Assembly (NCBI RefSeq): GCF_000235365.1
Contig: NC_016452.1
Span: forward strand, 916,001-980,000
From: Eremothecium cymbalariae DBVPG#7215
Taxonomy: Eukaryota > Ascomycota > Saccharomycetes > Saccharomycetales > Saccharomycetaceae
Reading direction: 5' to 3'
Length of the DNA: 64,000 nt
Position numbers and translations under genes: made by a program. Below are positions 10,401-19,000 of the stretch, piece after piece (the first letter of the stretch is position 1; every line of letters starts with the position of its first letter). Below the pieces are notes generated by a model. The model was not told the origin of the DNA. It was given only the letters and a program-made list of their open reading frames with translations, and searched no databases.

Positions 10401-11094
10401 GACATCTGAAATTCAAAAAGTCCTTCTTTTCAAACAACTCCTCAGGCATTGTCAACAGAACATCAATTGAAGACCCCTGCGGTTGATATATCGCTGATTT
10501 CAATGCGAAGGATCCAATTAAAGACACATCTGGAGTCCTGTAGCTAAACTTATACTGTGTAGAACTAGAAGGCTTAGGATCGCAAAATGGAACACTAACC
10601 ACCTTACCTTTGAAAAACAACTCCACCTCGTCAAACGATTTCTCCCCCCACTCAGGAATCTCTTGAATAATATCATACAACTTGTGTAAAAACTTCTCAA
10701 CCGTTAATACATGCAAATCCTGCAACTTCACCTGCTGCAGAAGTTCATCGATCTGCAACTTGAAAATGTTGGATTTAAACAACTCTGCCGCCTCTGTAGC
10801 AAGCTGAATATCTTGAGCACTCACTCTAGATTTCTCGTACTGTGGCTTCTGACCCTTGTTGTCTCCTCTAGCAATAGCATCATCGCTATCCGTATCTGTA
10901 TCATCCACTCCTGAATCCTCTTCCCTTTCCATATCACTGTCATTTGTGCCTCCATCTACATCACCCGGATAATGACGCATTGAACCCTCTTCCTGTCCTC
11001 TTGCATCAAATTTAGGGCCAATTAAAGCCTTCTTGCTAACTGCCGATTCCACCCCATCCACAACATCTGATGCATATCTCTTCGCAGGACCCAT
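7429..11094 (-). CDS. UTP22: Small-subunit processome protein Utp22 (NRAP family)
   Basis: 1221 residues from the first ATG at 11094; an upstream in-frame TTG was not used. S. cerevisiae Utp22 has 1237. An acidic linker near residues 50-80 precedes the large NRAP region, whose nucleotidyltransferase-like folds are thought to be inactive. Utp22 forms the UTP-C module with Rrp7 and casein kinase 2 in the 90S pre-ribosome and is needed for 18S rRNA production. Synteny fits YGR090W beside YGR089W (NNF2), with a tRNA-Thr between. The promoter carries PAC and RRPE motifs. Confidence 0.96.
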   Translation of the reverse strand: MGPAKRYASDVVDGVESAVSKKALIGPKFDARGQEEGSMRHYPGDVDGGTNDSDMEREEDSGVDDTDTDSDDAIARGDNKGQKPQYEKSRVSAQDIQLATEAAELFKSNIFKLQIDELLQQVKLQDLHVLTVEKFLHKLYDIIQEIPEWGEKSFDEVELFFKGKVVSVPFCDPKPSSSTQYKFSYRTPDVSLIGSFALKSAIYQPQGSSIDVLLTMPEELFEKKDFLNFRCLHKRSVYLAYFTHHLSILLRKNGLDFLHLEYTYFNNDPLQPILTISCGEQSASEFNFYKTRFSINVVVGIPYGVFDSKKLLPNKNCIRVDKDNNTTPTPFYNFSVLSCSTHDHYLKYLYREKKQSEAFTEACVLGRLWLSQRGFDSSMSYSNSLGGFGHFEFAALMAALLNGGGVNGNKILLHGFSSYQLFRGTIKYLATMDLCSQGHLQFHSDLDSSVNPPSKYMAEGFEVPTIFDKTTKVNILSKISVNGYSMLKLYSQETLLMLSDVVKDQFSNIFLTKLDKVQQVNYDLCYDLELPTGRELLSKFGFLEKVRFTSFEAFWINKIANVIKIALADRIKAVSIDLVGQRKVFPLSKRKPAGAINFTSIKIKMLVNPMESEKLVTKGPSNSDEFAAEAAQFKNFWGKKASLRRFKDGSIMHCCLWSMSSSEPVITSILDYVMKQHLSEDAVLSAQHTRKFHNLLPLPNLPGSSKTSLLNLTSFQNLKKSFDNLYRIIFQLKLPLSIKSILPVGSAFRYTSMSQPVPYAYSNPDFLQDVILEFETSPKWPDEILSLEKAKAAFLLKIQDQVMTNHGDQYNCYFSNDDSIPYNLDIVTLNILTPEGYGFKFRVLTERDEVMYLRAISNARNELKPELERTFLKFTAKYQASIRHSRTMELISHSFPFLSPVIRLFKKWLDVHLLMGHFSEELVELIAVKPFVDPYPYFVPGSLENGFLKVLKFLSEWNWKEEPLILDLVRPEDFEDLTETSLGATDLDSRTMKKLSERLNLQQYKSIQSNFNSLRHEDPQGLNVQFFIASKNDPSGILYSRFVPLPIATRLTALAKVAINLVQLHGLNKQTIDLLFTPALKDYDFVVKLKSPTSLRLSSGILSSTGFKNLENQPTKFPEDLNELSEKMDPTCQLVKYLNMKYKNSIIFSSHVNMGASSQKGDENVITGLIRPVFKAPLKFKANMDCNVKPIDKETVELNKDAIFHEIAAFGKELVVQFETN

Positions 11095-11704
11095 TTTTGC
11101 CAATTTATGGTTTGCTTAAATTTAAGATACCTATTCCTGGTAAAAGTAGTAATCTTACAATTATCCAATTCACTACCTCCCGCTCTCACGCTCACTATAA
11201 TCCAGCCTCATCGCATAGATTTCTTTTTATTGAAAATTTTCATGTTTTCCTCGAGAAAATATTCGTTTCCCGGTTTGTGCGTCTATCATCTTCTACGGTA
11301 TCCAACATCATCGGGAACCCACTTCGTTCCATAGAAATCCAAATAATACAACCTGGAACCAACACCATAATGGTCTAGAGGTCTAGCATGGACCTTACTT
11401 TCCACTGCAGCGGTTCCTCATAATTTCTATTCACAAACCTGCTGTTTTCTTGATTAAATTGTAATCATAGGTCTGTAGCGGCGGCAGAGTACAAAATCAA
11501 GGGCCTGACAACAAAAGAAAACAACAGTAATAAAGCACATAGTCGATTTCAGATATCCGTAGTGGATGCAAATCGATGTGTCCACGTTGAACACAACCAT
11601 TAGCACCTGAGCCTTTGGCAGTTTGCCTTAAAATAATGCTCAATTAGGCTTCTCTTAAGGATCAACAGCGGCGCTATTTATTTACTTTTCTTCGTTAAAA
11701 AGAA
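11095..11704. other. UTP22 promoter and tRNA 3' flank
   Basis: About 610 bases between the UTP22 start and the 3' end of tRNA-Thr. Apart from the PAC/RRPE pair, no conserved ORF or RNA gene was found. Short plus-strand frames near 11070-11378 look random. Confidence 0.55.
11207..11242 (-). promoter_or_regulatory. PAC and RRPE motif pair upstream of UTP22
   Basis: CTCATCGC at 11207-11214 (GCGATGAG on the gene strand) and TGAAAATTTTCA at 11231-11242, about 113-148 bases upstream of the UTP22 ATG. Relative to the gene the order is RRPE then PAC, the same as at RPC40. Confidence 0.8.
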
Positions 11705-11776
11705 TGCCCTGTACCAGAATTGAACTAGTGACCTTCGCATTACAAGTGCGACGCTCTACCACTAAGCTAACAGGGC
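11705..11776 (-). tRNA. tRNA-Thr (anticodon UGU)
   Basis: 72 bases on the minus strand with a perfect seven-pair acceptor stem (GCCCTGT with ACAGGGC) and an A discriminator. The D arm is TTAGCTTAGTGGTAGAGC and the T arm contains GTTCAATTC. The anticodon loop CTTGTAA gives TGT, reading Thr ACA codons. No intron. A tRNA-Thr(UGU) is also found beside UTP22 in S. cerevisiae as I recall, so the gene is probably syntenic. An LTR-like element begins just upstream of it (higher coordinates). Confidence 0.95.
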
Positions 11777-11814
11777 CGCTCGAGTTGTTAACACTGAGAA
11801 ACGGTGTGGTATAG

Positions 11815-12190
11815 GTGAGCAAGTTGATGTGCCGTGTTTAAATCAAAAGAGAAGCCAGTAGACAGCGACAACCAAGCTAAGAAGCAGCGTATCAGAGCTG
11901 TCAGGCCGATATGAGGCTGATAGTCACTGTGAGGATGCCAGCGTGAAACCCACAATGATGTATCAGTGTGAAACCTACAATCGTGTGTGTCAGTATGAAA
12001 CCACCGATGACTGCTATAAGTAAGCCCAGGGAGGACAACAGAAACTATATAAGACCAAACTAGCTAGATTAGATTCTGATACGAGATCCTTAGAGGTAAT
12101 TGATCCCATCAGAGACTATATAAGCAGTAACTGATCCGCAACTAAAGAATTGGCCGTCACGTGCCAGTTCTAGTATCACGTGACCAGGAC
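11815..12190 (+). mobile_element. Solo-LTR-like element, copy A (edges approximate)
   Basis: Shares an ordered set of blocks with two other places in the window (about 28200-28490 and, inverted, 19375-19700): AAGAAGCAGCGTAT, a TATATAA box (about 12046), a stretch with TAGCTAGATTAGA, a second TATATAA (about 12118), CAGTAACTGATC and a CACGTG (12158-12163). A second CACGTG lies at 12177. A dispersed repeat with promoter-like boxes just upstream of tRNA genes is what solo LTRs of tRNA-targeting retrotransposons look like. I could not fix the ends or find target-site duplications. Copy A has an internal 26-base triplication. Confidence 0.6.
11942..12003 (+). repeat. Three 26-base direct repeats inside element copy A
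   Basis: The core TGAAACC, preceded by a purine-rich GTG or AT, recurs at about 11942, 11968 and 11994, a spacing of exactly 26 bases, with degenerate sequence between. Element copy B has one TGAAACC at the equivalent place, so this is probably a local expansion in copy A. Confidence 0.7.
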
Positions 12191-12389
12191 GTGTGAATGG
12201 GCAAGTGACGGGTTGCAGGGCGATGGCACGAAGGCAGACCATTGGCAGTGAAGCTGGTTAATAGGAGTGAAGGATATTTTTGGTATTCCATGGTTGGTGG
12301 TCATGTGACCAATATGTACTAGTAGTTTTCAAATGTCGATAAATACATAGATACATGCTTATAGACAGCGGCTAAGTTATGTTATAGAA

Positions 12390-15119
12390 CTAGTTTGGGT
12401 GGACCAAATCAGTGATAAGGATATTCTCGCGTTCCAAACGACTAATGTCTTGTTCAAGGCCTTTTATTTTTAGTTCCAGTTCGTTGGATTTTTGTAATCT
12501 GATCTGCTGTCGTTCGTTTCTTTCTTTGTTTCTATTTTGGAGGAAATATTCTTTGAATCTCAGGAATTCCTTTTCGTATTGTGATAGTTCAGTTCTGAGT
12601 TTGAGATGTTTAGTGAGTAATTTATCACGCTTAGTGTTGTATTGTTGGATGTCATGTTGTAGTTTAGCCAGTTTAGTATTCGACAGCTGCAAATTTTTTT
12701 TAAGTGAGTTTTCTGTTTTTTGAAAGTCCAACTGCTGCTTCCAAAGGGTATCTTTGGATTCTAAATATTCTGCTTCTAAACTCTGTTGTTTTGTTTTCAG
12801 AAATTTCAGGTTTTCCTCCAATGTAAGATTATGCTCTGAGCTCTGTAGTAGAGCGGTTTTCAAATTGTCAATTTTATATGCTGATTTTTCATCTTGAGAT
12901 GCGTTGTAAGCAAGCTTGGCCTTTAGTTGTTCAAGCTCTTGTTTCATACTACTGGTTTTTCTGCTGATATCCCGCTTTGTCTTTTTAAGTTTTAGCCTTT
13001 CCTCAGAAAGGTCTACATTCGCAGTTATTACTGCTTGTTTTAATGAGAATGCAGGCGAGATTAACTGTTTGTGGTAGTAGGAAATAAAGTTGGATTCGGA
13101 ATAATCCAACTTACCTGTGTCTTTACTGGCGGTCCTAATTAATAATTCGGTAATAAAGTAATCTTCAAAATTGTTAACTCTTTCGAAAAGTTCTATGTTA
13201 TAGGAATAGGACGGAACCAGACCGCTTATAACGATTTGTTCCCTTTGAACCCCAGTTGAGGGATGCACGATTTTTGATGATACCTGCAACCAAATGATAC
13301 CATTTACAAGCACAATCAGGGATCCGCCGAGTTGTTCTTCGAGCCAAAATACTGCCACATTTGAGCCTATGTCGGCAAGGCAGACAGAGCGCTTGTATTG
13401 CAGACTGTTCTGCACTACGTGCAATTTATGGTATTCATGATCTGAAAAGACAACAGGCCTTGTATGATGTTCACCATGTTCGCTCTTACAGTTGCTTATA
13501 TTGGCATCTAATTTGCTACCATCAGGTTCACTAGAAGGAATTGCTGTTGCATCATGATCTGGATTGACATCAAGTTCCTTGGTTCCTTGACAATAATAAC
13601 CCTCTGCAGGGGTATAATGTTTGGCTATAGTTTCCTTGATGTTGTTCTCGTCGCCGTTTAGCCATGTCGTCTCGGTGAGAAAAATCCTGATAATCGTGAA
13701 CATAGACCATAGAATTGGAATGATGTAACGCTTTTGGTACCAAAATAGTCGACGGATAAGGTTTTCCATGTTTGCTTTCGCAATTGAGGTCGCTACGTTA
13801 TAATGACACGGATAATCGTCTGGTTCGAGTGCGTTGTCATCATTCAGAGAGAGTTCGTAACATTGATTTCTGAAACGTCGTGTGTCTAACGGCTCTTCCG
13901 TTGGAGAGGCAGTGGTGGCAATGAGAGCACTTGGATTTACATTTTTCTTACCCTGCGGATGCAGTGGTAGAGTAACCATGAATTCAGAAACCTTAAATTC
14001 TCTTATTATATTGGTAAATGCCGGTCTCGCTGAGGCAGGCTTGGAAACCTGTTGTTGACCAACAGGTGTTTGCATTAGTTTGTTACTGTAATTTTGCGGA
14101 TTAACACTAGAAGTGATAGCAGCTGGAGCCAGTTCTGATGTATGAATAGATGAATCCATGACTTTTGGCTCTGGATTATACGTAACAGCCTCTATTGTCG
14201 TTGCACCAGAAACTTCTGTGTCAGTGTTCAATTTTCCCTGTTGAGATGATGATGATGCCACTGCTACTGTTTCAACTACGCAAAATGAATTTAGATCTCT
14301 GGCAGAAGTTTCAGTGGAATTTGACGATTCTTTAAAAGTAAGAGGTGATTGACATGTCTCACGTGGTGAGTTTCTCATATTGAGATAAAATTGAGATACT
14401 ACAACATGGAATGATAAGGCATATCTGATTAAAGGAATATAATTGCCAAGTAGAGATATTAACCGTCCAGAAACCGTCCCCCGTAAAGGATGTATAAACA
14501 CTATTCCTTGCACAGAACCTTGAGAATGAGCAACGCTTATATTCGGAGAGTAACCACAATACGTTGAGATCCGTTGGGAAATTTTTAAAGATAATGAATA
14601 AACAATCGAAGATTTGGTAGCGTAACTCAACAAATCTTTCTGACTGTTCAACAGATTAGATGCTATTATCGACAGAGCCAAGTTTTCGATAGGAGCTCTG
14701 AAATAAAAACATCCAAACTTCTTCAACATGCATGCCATAATAATCTCAAACCCAACGATCATGCGGTTACGCAGAAGCCATATTACCCAGCCATTTATCA
14801 ACTCAAAAGCAACCAACCTATAAGAACCCTTGCTTCTTGAAATAACCCTGCCACTAATCCATGTAAATCGTAAACTCTTCGTTTTAATACTATTGCTTAT
14901 AACATATCTTTTGTTGCCACATGTTCCATTAAGAACCCAAACCATTTTGGCTACAAAACTGGAAAGACAGTGTCCTGAGCTAGAAGCCACGATAAATGAT
15001 GTCAGAAGACAAAGCGCCATCACATTGTTGAAGGATACAAATACAAAAAGCAGCGCTAAAGTATCTTTTAATCTATGGCTATTCATAAATCCTTTAATCG
15101 AAAAATGAGCCTCCTTCAT
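12390..15119 (-). CDS. NNF2: Nnf2-like membrane and coiled-coil protein
   Basis: 909 residues, against 936 for S. cerevisiae Nnf2 (YGR089W), in the position expected next to UTP22. The N-terminal part is hydrophobic with several candidate membrane segments (about 18-50; another near 470-490, ILWSMFTIIRIFL). A middle region is poorly conserved and Ser/Thr rich. A segment near 600-680 looks like a beta-sandwich. The last roughly 200 residues form a strong coiled coil rich in Lys, Glu, Leu and Gln. Nnf2 has been linked physically to the RNA polymerase machinery and chromosome segregation, but its role is unclear. Identity rests on length, architecture and synteny more than on motifs. Confidence 0.7.
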   Translation of the reverse strand: MKEAHFSIKGFMNSHRLKDTLALLFVFVSFNNVMALCLLTSFIVASSSGHCLSSFVAKMVWVLNGTCGNKRYVISNSIKTKSLRFTWISGRVISRSKGSYRLVAFELINGWVIWLLRNRMIVGFEIIMACMLKKFGCFYFRAPIENLALSIIASNLLNSQKDLLSYATKSSIVYSLSLKISQRISTYCGYSPNISVAHSQGSVQGIVFIHPLRGTVSGRLISLLGNYIPLIRYALSFHVVVSQFYLNMRNSPRETCQSPLTFKESSNSTETSARDLNSFCVVETVAVASSSSQQGKLNTDTEVSGATTIEAVTYNPEPKVMDSSIHTSELAPAAITSSVNPQNYSNKLMQTPVGQQQVSKPASARPAFTNIIREFKVSEFMVTLPLHPQGKKNVNPSALIATTASPTEEPLDTRRFRNQCYELSLNDDNALEPDDYPCHYNVATSIAKANMENLIRRLFWYQKRYIIPILWSMFTIIRIFLTETTWLNGDENNIKETIAKHYTPAEGYYCQGTKELDVNPDHDATAIPSSEPDGSKLDANISNCKSEHGEHHTRPVVFSDHEYHKLHVVQNSLQYKRSVCLADIGSNVAVFWLEEQLGGSLIVLVNGIIWLQVSSKIVHPSTGVQREQIVISGLVPSYSYNIELFERVNNFEDYFITELLIRTASKDTGKLDYSESNFISYYHKQLISPAFSLKQAVITANVDLSEERLKLKKTKRDISRKTSSMKQELEQLKAKLAYNASQDEKSAYKIDNLKTALLQSSEHNLTLEENLKFLKTKQQSLEAEYLESKDTLWKQQLDFQKTENSLKKNLQLSNTKLAKLQHDIQQYNTKRDKLLTKHLKLRTELSQYEKEFLRFKEYFLQNRNKERNERQQIRLQKSNELELKIKGLEQDISRLERENILITDLVHPN

Positions 15120-15906
15120 CCTTCACAAATTTAGGAAACAATGCACTATAATAATATAATTTCTAAAACTCCTGAACTCCAAAATAAACTTAACGAGCCT
15201 TTATAAAAAGATTAAAACTGGAAATACCTGAACAATTGCTCGAATAAAATAACAGCAGTATCAGAAAATAATGCCTAACAAAATAGAATGTAACAATATC
15301 GACCCACTCGATAGAGATGGATAATAATAATAATAGTGATAATGACAAATTAATAATAACAATTAAAAAAAATGAAACAACAAAAAATAAAAATAAAAAA
15401 AGGAAGGAAGGAAGGTTAACGGGACGATGTTTGCTGTGACCACTATCTCACAGATCCTGATTCTAGATTATATCTTCTCTTGGATTCCTAACTGATGCGC
15501 TGGTAGTGGATTTCTATTTCGTTATTGTTTTAACGTTGTTGTTGTTTTGGACTGTTCAGAAAACGTTTTTTGTTGCTACGTAAATTTTGAACTTTTCCAC
15601 GGATGGATATTGTTTCAGTTGTAAGGCTGGCACAAACGCATGCATTGTTAAGATAAATATTAAAGAAGTTATAGAACAAAATAGGAACATAAAATATATA
15701 AACTTTATATAATATTTGAGAAGTCGTTGGCACTGGAAGCAAGTGTGGATACTGTTTGGAATAAACAGATACTTTATGATCTGTATGGGGCTTAAAAAAT
15801 ATGTTATTCTATGCGTTGAAACAAAGAAAACAAAAAAAGGAATAATGATGATGTTTTGGGTCTTGGCATAGGCAATAATATACCAAAGAGGGTGTGATCC
15901 ACTGAA
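15120..15906. other. Intergenic region with A-rich microsatellites
   Basis: About 790 bases between the NNF2 start and the RPN7 stop. It holds AAT-type repeats near 15320-15360, an A-rich run near 15364-15400 and GGAA repeats at about 15400-15414. A short 70-codon minus-strand frame near 15530-15742 has no recognisable features. No RNA gene was recognised with confidence. Confidence 0.55.
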
Positions 15907-17132
15907 CTAAACCGAACGGTCGGTGCCTGTCAGTCTCACAGCCGCACCATAGCGCTGTAACTTGGTCAACAAACTATCGCCATGTTTTATCAACAGATGG
16001 TACTGAGTGTTTTTGTTGTCTGGTCTATTAGTTTCCACGATGCCGTTAACACGGTCGATGATACAGTTTAGTTGCTTGTTTGGAATAAACTTGCTTAAAT
16101 CTTTGTCTAAGAACTCTACTGAAACACCGAAAATGTTGGCCATGGACACGATTGATAGTGTTTTGTATGATTCTAGTAATTGAGCGTATACTTTTCTTCT
16201 CATTTCTCTCACGAAACAATCAGCATGTCTGTTCAAATACTTGCATGGAATTAAGACGTTGTCGTAGGTCTCTAATAGGAAGGGGAAATAGCTTGAGTAT
16301 TCTGATGTGTATAAGGAGATTGTTAGAGAGGTAATTGATTGTAGTGCAGGGGTAGTGGTCATCAAAGAGAGCAATTCCGGGGAGTCAATTACCTTTGCCT
16401 TTAGATCCACTCTCTCTAGCGCAAATAAACCCGCCACAGATGCATAGGTAGCAATTTTCTCGTACGATGTTAATTCTATACAGGTGAAAGTTGCCAACGA
16501 GTCAACTAACAAATTCGCAGCTTGTTTAAAATCTCTTATCGCTAGACAATGAATGCCCTTGTAAGTTTTGTACCTATTCCTCCTCTCCCAATCACCCCCT
16601 TTTCAATCATGGTGTTAATCTGCGCCAATTTTTGCTTCACAAAAATCTGATCATTATAGAAAAAGCCTAGTCTCGTTATCGTTAGCAAAATATCAATCTT
16701 AGCCCCCATAGAAACCGCCTTATTCATCGCCTCCGTTAAAGTCTCCACAGCATTAGTACGATCCCCAATCTGAGCATAATATTCTCCTAGCTTGATCCAA
16801 CATTGAGCTTTCTCTAGCTCCCCTTCATCCTTTTCCTCTATCTCCTGTAAATGCTCCTTTAACTCCGCGATGTCCTGAGTATTGGAATCCACTAAAGAAT
16901 CGTACAATTTTTGATCCCATTGCAAAGTTCCCTTGGGCAGATACTCCGAATATAAATACTTGTAATACGTCGCCATCTTCTCCTCTTTAATTGTTTCTAA
17001 AACAAACTTTAAAGACTCTGCATGACAATGAGACAACCGAGATTGCGTTAAAATGAAAGCATGTTCCGAAACCTCATAGTTTGGTACCTTATTCACAGAA
17101 GGCTCAATGTAGTTGTTTTCTTCGTCTGACAT
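15907..17132 (-). CDS. RPN7: 26S proteasome lid subunit Rpn7, interrupted by a one-base frameshift
   Basis: Two adjacent minus-strand frames encode the two halves of Rpn7 (429 residues in S. cerevisiae). 17132-16542 gives the N-terminal helical half starting MSDEENNYIEPS. Reading resumes about codon 178 in the -1 frame to 15907, covering the PCI half (NKQLNCIIDRVNGIVETNRP, ending KYGAAVRLTG). The junction is a run of five G on the gene strand (16595-16599) after MIEK. Six G would restore one collinear frame of about 408 codons. Both halves keep strong family identity, so this is not an old pseudogene. It is either a sequencing or assembly slip, a strain mutation, or recoding on the heptamer A AAG GGG. 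Rpn7 is essential in S. cerevisiae. A PACE-like site lies upstream. Confidence 0.92.
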
Positions 17133-17482
17133 TTCAAACCCTCAAACACTTTAATGATCTAATTGGCCTCCAATAACACCTTTTAGCCTTCTTTAGCCGT
17201 TAACCTTCGTACCCGTTTGCCACTCAACTTTTAGGAAGAACGCCTTTTTCCTGCTTTTACATTTCAAGGCGCCCGATTCGAAGTTCACCACAACGTAAAT
17301 AATGATTTATTATATAGTCGGTATATATGTACGTTGCAGATTTAGGCCTATATTAAGAACTGGATATATATACTACTGCGCATTCTAAACTTGAATCGAG
17401 TGAACTGCTACCTAATGTTGGTGTTATTAGAGTATATACGGGGTTTTTGGAGGGATAGGGTGGATATACACATTACATGAGT
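17133..17482. other. RPN7 promoter and ERP4 3' region
   Basis: About 350 bases between RPN7 and ERP4. Besides the PACE-like site no other feature was recognised. Gene order changes here from the YGR/YPR block to the YOR/YHL block, so an ancestral rearrangement junction relative to S. cerevisiae lies within or near it. Confidence 0.5.
17216..17224 (-). promoter_or_regulatory. Rpn4-type PACE site upstream of RPN7
   Basis: TTTGCCACT on the plus strand reads AGTGGCAAA toward RPN7, one base from the consensus GGTGGCAAA. It lies about 85-92 bases upstream of the RPN7 ATG. In S. cerevisiae the Rpn4 factor uses this element to induce proteasome genes together. Confidence 0.75.
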
Positions 17483-18106
17483 TTAAACATAGTTTCTATG
17501 TCTGTCTTTGAAGAAAAATTGCACAACGAGAGATTGAAGAATACTGATACCGACCATAACGCCCATCGTCAACACGGATAGCCATACTAATCTGGATTCT
17601 GTAGATTCAACAGTAGACATATTTCTCCATTCTCTTACCCTCAAGAGGTTTTGGAAATTGGTGATCTTGTTTAAATTTCTGCTAATTTCTTCAATGGCGT
17701 TCAGCGCAATAATGTCCTCTGTTTCTTCAGAAGTATCATCAATATCCTCCTTTGCCAATTCGAAGTTGACTTCCACCTTCTTCAGTACAGTTCCATATGC
17801 ATTTGTAAAGCAGAATGAATATTCACCAAGTCCAAAGGACCTCAACAGCATATCTGCGTGGTTCTTTTGCCTTTCATCAACAATCACTGCATTGTCTGGG
17901 CCAGTGATCTTGTAATCGATCTCAAAGTTCCCACCTGTTAAAACTTGGAAAGACGCCACAATCGAATCCTCATTAGAAGTTAACTCGTAGTAAAGGCATT
18001 CCTTGGAAAACGCAGGTAATGTAATTGCAACTGGAACCGGTTGGCTTGAACCGGCTGCACACAATGTGGATAGCAACGAGGCTAAAAATACTAGGGGTAA
18101 GAACAT
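17483..18106 (-). CDS. ERP4: p24-family cargo receptor, Erp4/Erp2-like
   Basis: 207 residues from the ATG at 18106; an upstream in-frame GTG was rejected because this ATG starts a clean signal peptide (MFLPLVFLASLLSTLCAA). A GOLD domain follows with its two Cys (ECLYYEL and YSFCFTN), then a helical stalk, one membrane helix (about 175-198) and a short tail FFKDRHRNYV whose FF pair is the usual COPII-binding motif. p24 proteins cycle between ER and Golgi as complexes and help load GPI-anchored cargo. The sequence resembles Erp2 and Erp4. Proximity to PET127 (YOR017W) favours ERP4 (YOR016C). Confidence 0.82.
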   Translation of the reverse strand: MFLPLVFLASLLSTLCAAGSSQPVPVAITLPAFSKECLYYELTSNEDSIVASFQVLTGGNFEIDYKITGPDNAVIVDERQKNHADMLLRSFGLGEYSFCFTNAYGTVLKKVEVNFELAKEDIDDTSEETEDIIALNAIEEISRNLNKITNFQNLLRVREWRNMSTVESTESRLVWLSVLTMGVMVGISILQSLVVQFFFKDRHRNYV

Positions 18107-18380
18107 GAGTTTCCGTCTTCTATGTATGTGCACTCTCCCGTAATGATTTCTAGTTTTTTCTTGTTAGTCGAGGGAACTTCAATCTAGATTACCAGAATAA
18201 TAGACGCCTTGAACTTTAACTATACCAGTAGACTTACAAGCTTATTCTTACCTATGTGAAAAAAGTTACACTCGTGTCAAATTTCAACTTTCACTTTTTT
18301 TCTATTTAAGTTACTTTAGGAGTCCTTTTGCTTTTACGCTGAATAAAAGACAAAGATATCACATAAAGAGGAATGAAAAT

Positions 18381-18713
18381 TCATTCAAGCAGTCTGTTCT
18401 TCTGGGACATATGCTGCACTCTTTTAAGATTGTTCAATTGGCTTATAAAACCTTGTGTGTTGTGTTGGTAAAAGTCGATGCTCCTCAGATGCTCATGTAG
18501 GCCATATCTAGTTGTATGCACCGTACTTAGAAGATCGTGGGAGTGCGTACCGCAACGACCAGTGTGAACATTATATCGAGGGCCACCTATGTCACGTGAT
18601 GGATAAAGCTCTAATGGAGGGTCGGGCACTGTTATGCAGTCTCTGGCCAGATCAAGTACCGTCTGGTGAGCTAGAGGACCTCTATTCATGTGTTCTTCTT
18701 CGTGGTCCAGCAT
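18381..18713 (-). CDS. Doubtful 110-codon hypothetical ORF
   Basis: An ATG-initiated frame of 110 codons, rich in His and Arg, with no recognisable domain, membrane segment or repeat. It overlaps a 67-codon plus-strand frame. It lies upstream of ERP4 next to a mitochondrial rRNA-like insert and an LTR-like element, a setting where chance frames are common. I keep it only as a possible species-specific gene. Confidence 0.2.
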   Translation of the reverse strand: MLDHEEEHMNRGPLAHQTVLDLARDCITVPDPPLELYPSRDIGGPRYNVHTGRCGTHSHDLLSTVHTTRYGLHEHLRSIDFYQHNTQGFISQLNNLKRVQHMSQKNRLLE

Positions 18714-18759
18714 GAATGACGTAACACAACCACTGTCTCTCTTTTAAGCTAACCTGGTG

Positions 18760-18900
18760 TAGCAGTGAAGAAGCTGCATACCTGTAGAAACGAAAAGACC
18801 CTATGCAGCCTTACTGTAATTAGATAGAACGATATATTAAAATCATTGTCTAGATAAATATAAAGTAATTGATTCACTATCACGGTCAAGGTCTAATTCA
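18760..18900 (+). other. Insert resembling mitochondrial large-subunit rRNA (NUMT), edges approximate
   Basis: The core AAAAGACCCTATGCAGCCTT followed by ACTGTAATTAGATAG (about 18793-18827) closely matches the domain V segment of yeast mitochondrial 21S rRNA. The conserved bacterial-type form there is GGAAAGACCC, a purine or C, then CTTTACT. Upstream, GTGAAGAAGCTGCATACCTGT resembles the preceding rRNA helix (GAAGATGCAGTGTACC in E. coli). AT-rich sequence after the core fits a mitochondrial variable loop. Changes in universally conserved bases (for example CGAAAAGACC) suggest a decayed nuclear copy. Similarity may extend to about 18990 but I could not confirm that. Confidence 0.7.
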
Positions 18901-19000
18901 CAGACCCTAGGCTAAGATGTGTCACTTACAGCGCGCTGACGAAGTTGTCTATTCAACATCGCCGAAGACGTAGTCAATCGGACTGAGAGAAGTGATCAGT

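Noticed and set aside
12177..12182. TATCACGTGACC as a possible centromere CDEI element
   Set aside because: No AT-rich CDEII block or CCGAAA-type CDEIII follows; the site lies inside an LTR-like repeat that has the same motif in other copies.
14830..15108. Plus-strand frames opposite NNF2 as genes
   Set aside because: They mirror the hydrophobic N-terminal part of NNF2 and have no independent support.
15843..15895. C/D snoRNA-like boxes (AATGATGA and CTGA)
   Set aside because: No terminal stem, no recognisable guide or internal boxes; such short motifs are expected by chance in AT-rich sequence.
16542..17132. The two RPN7 frames as two separate small genes
   Set aside because: They are consecutive halves of one family with no residue gap when one G is added, and the second half has no promoter or conserved start of its own.
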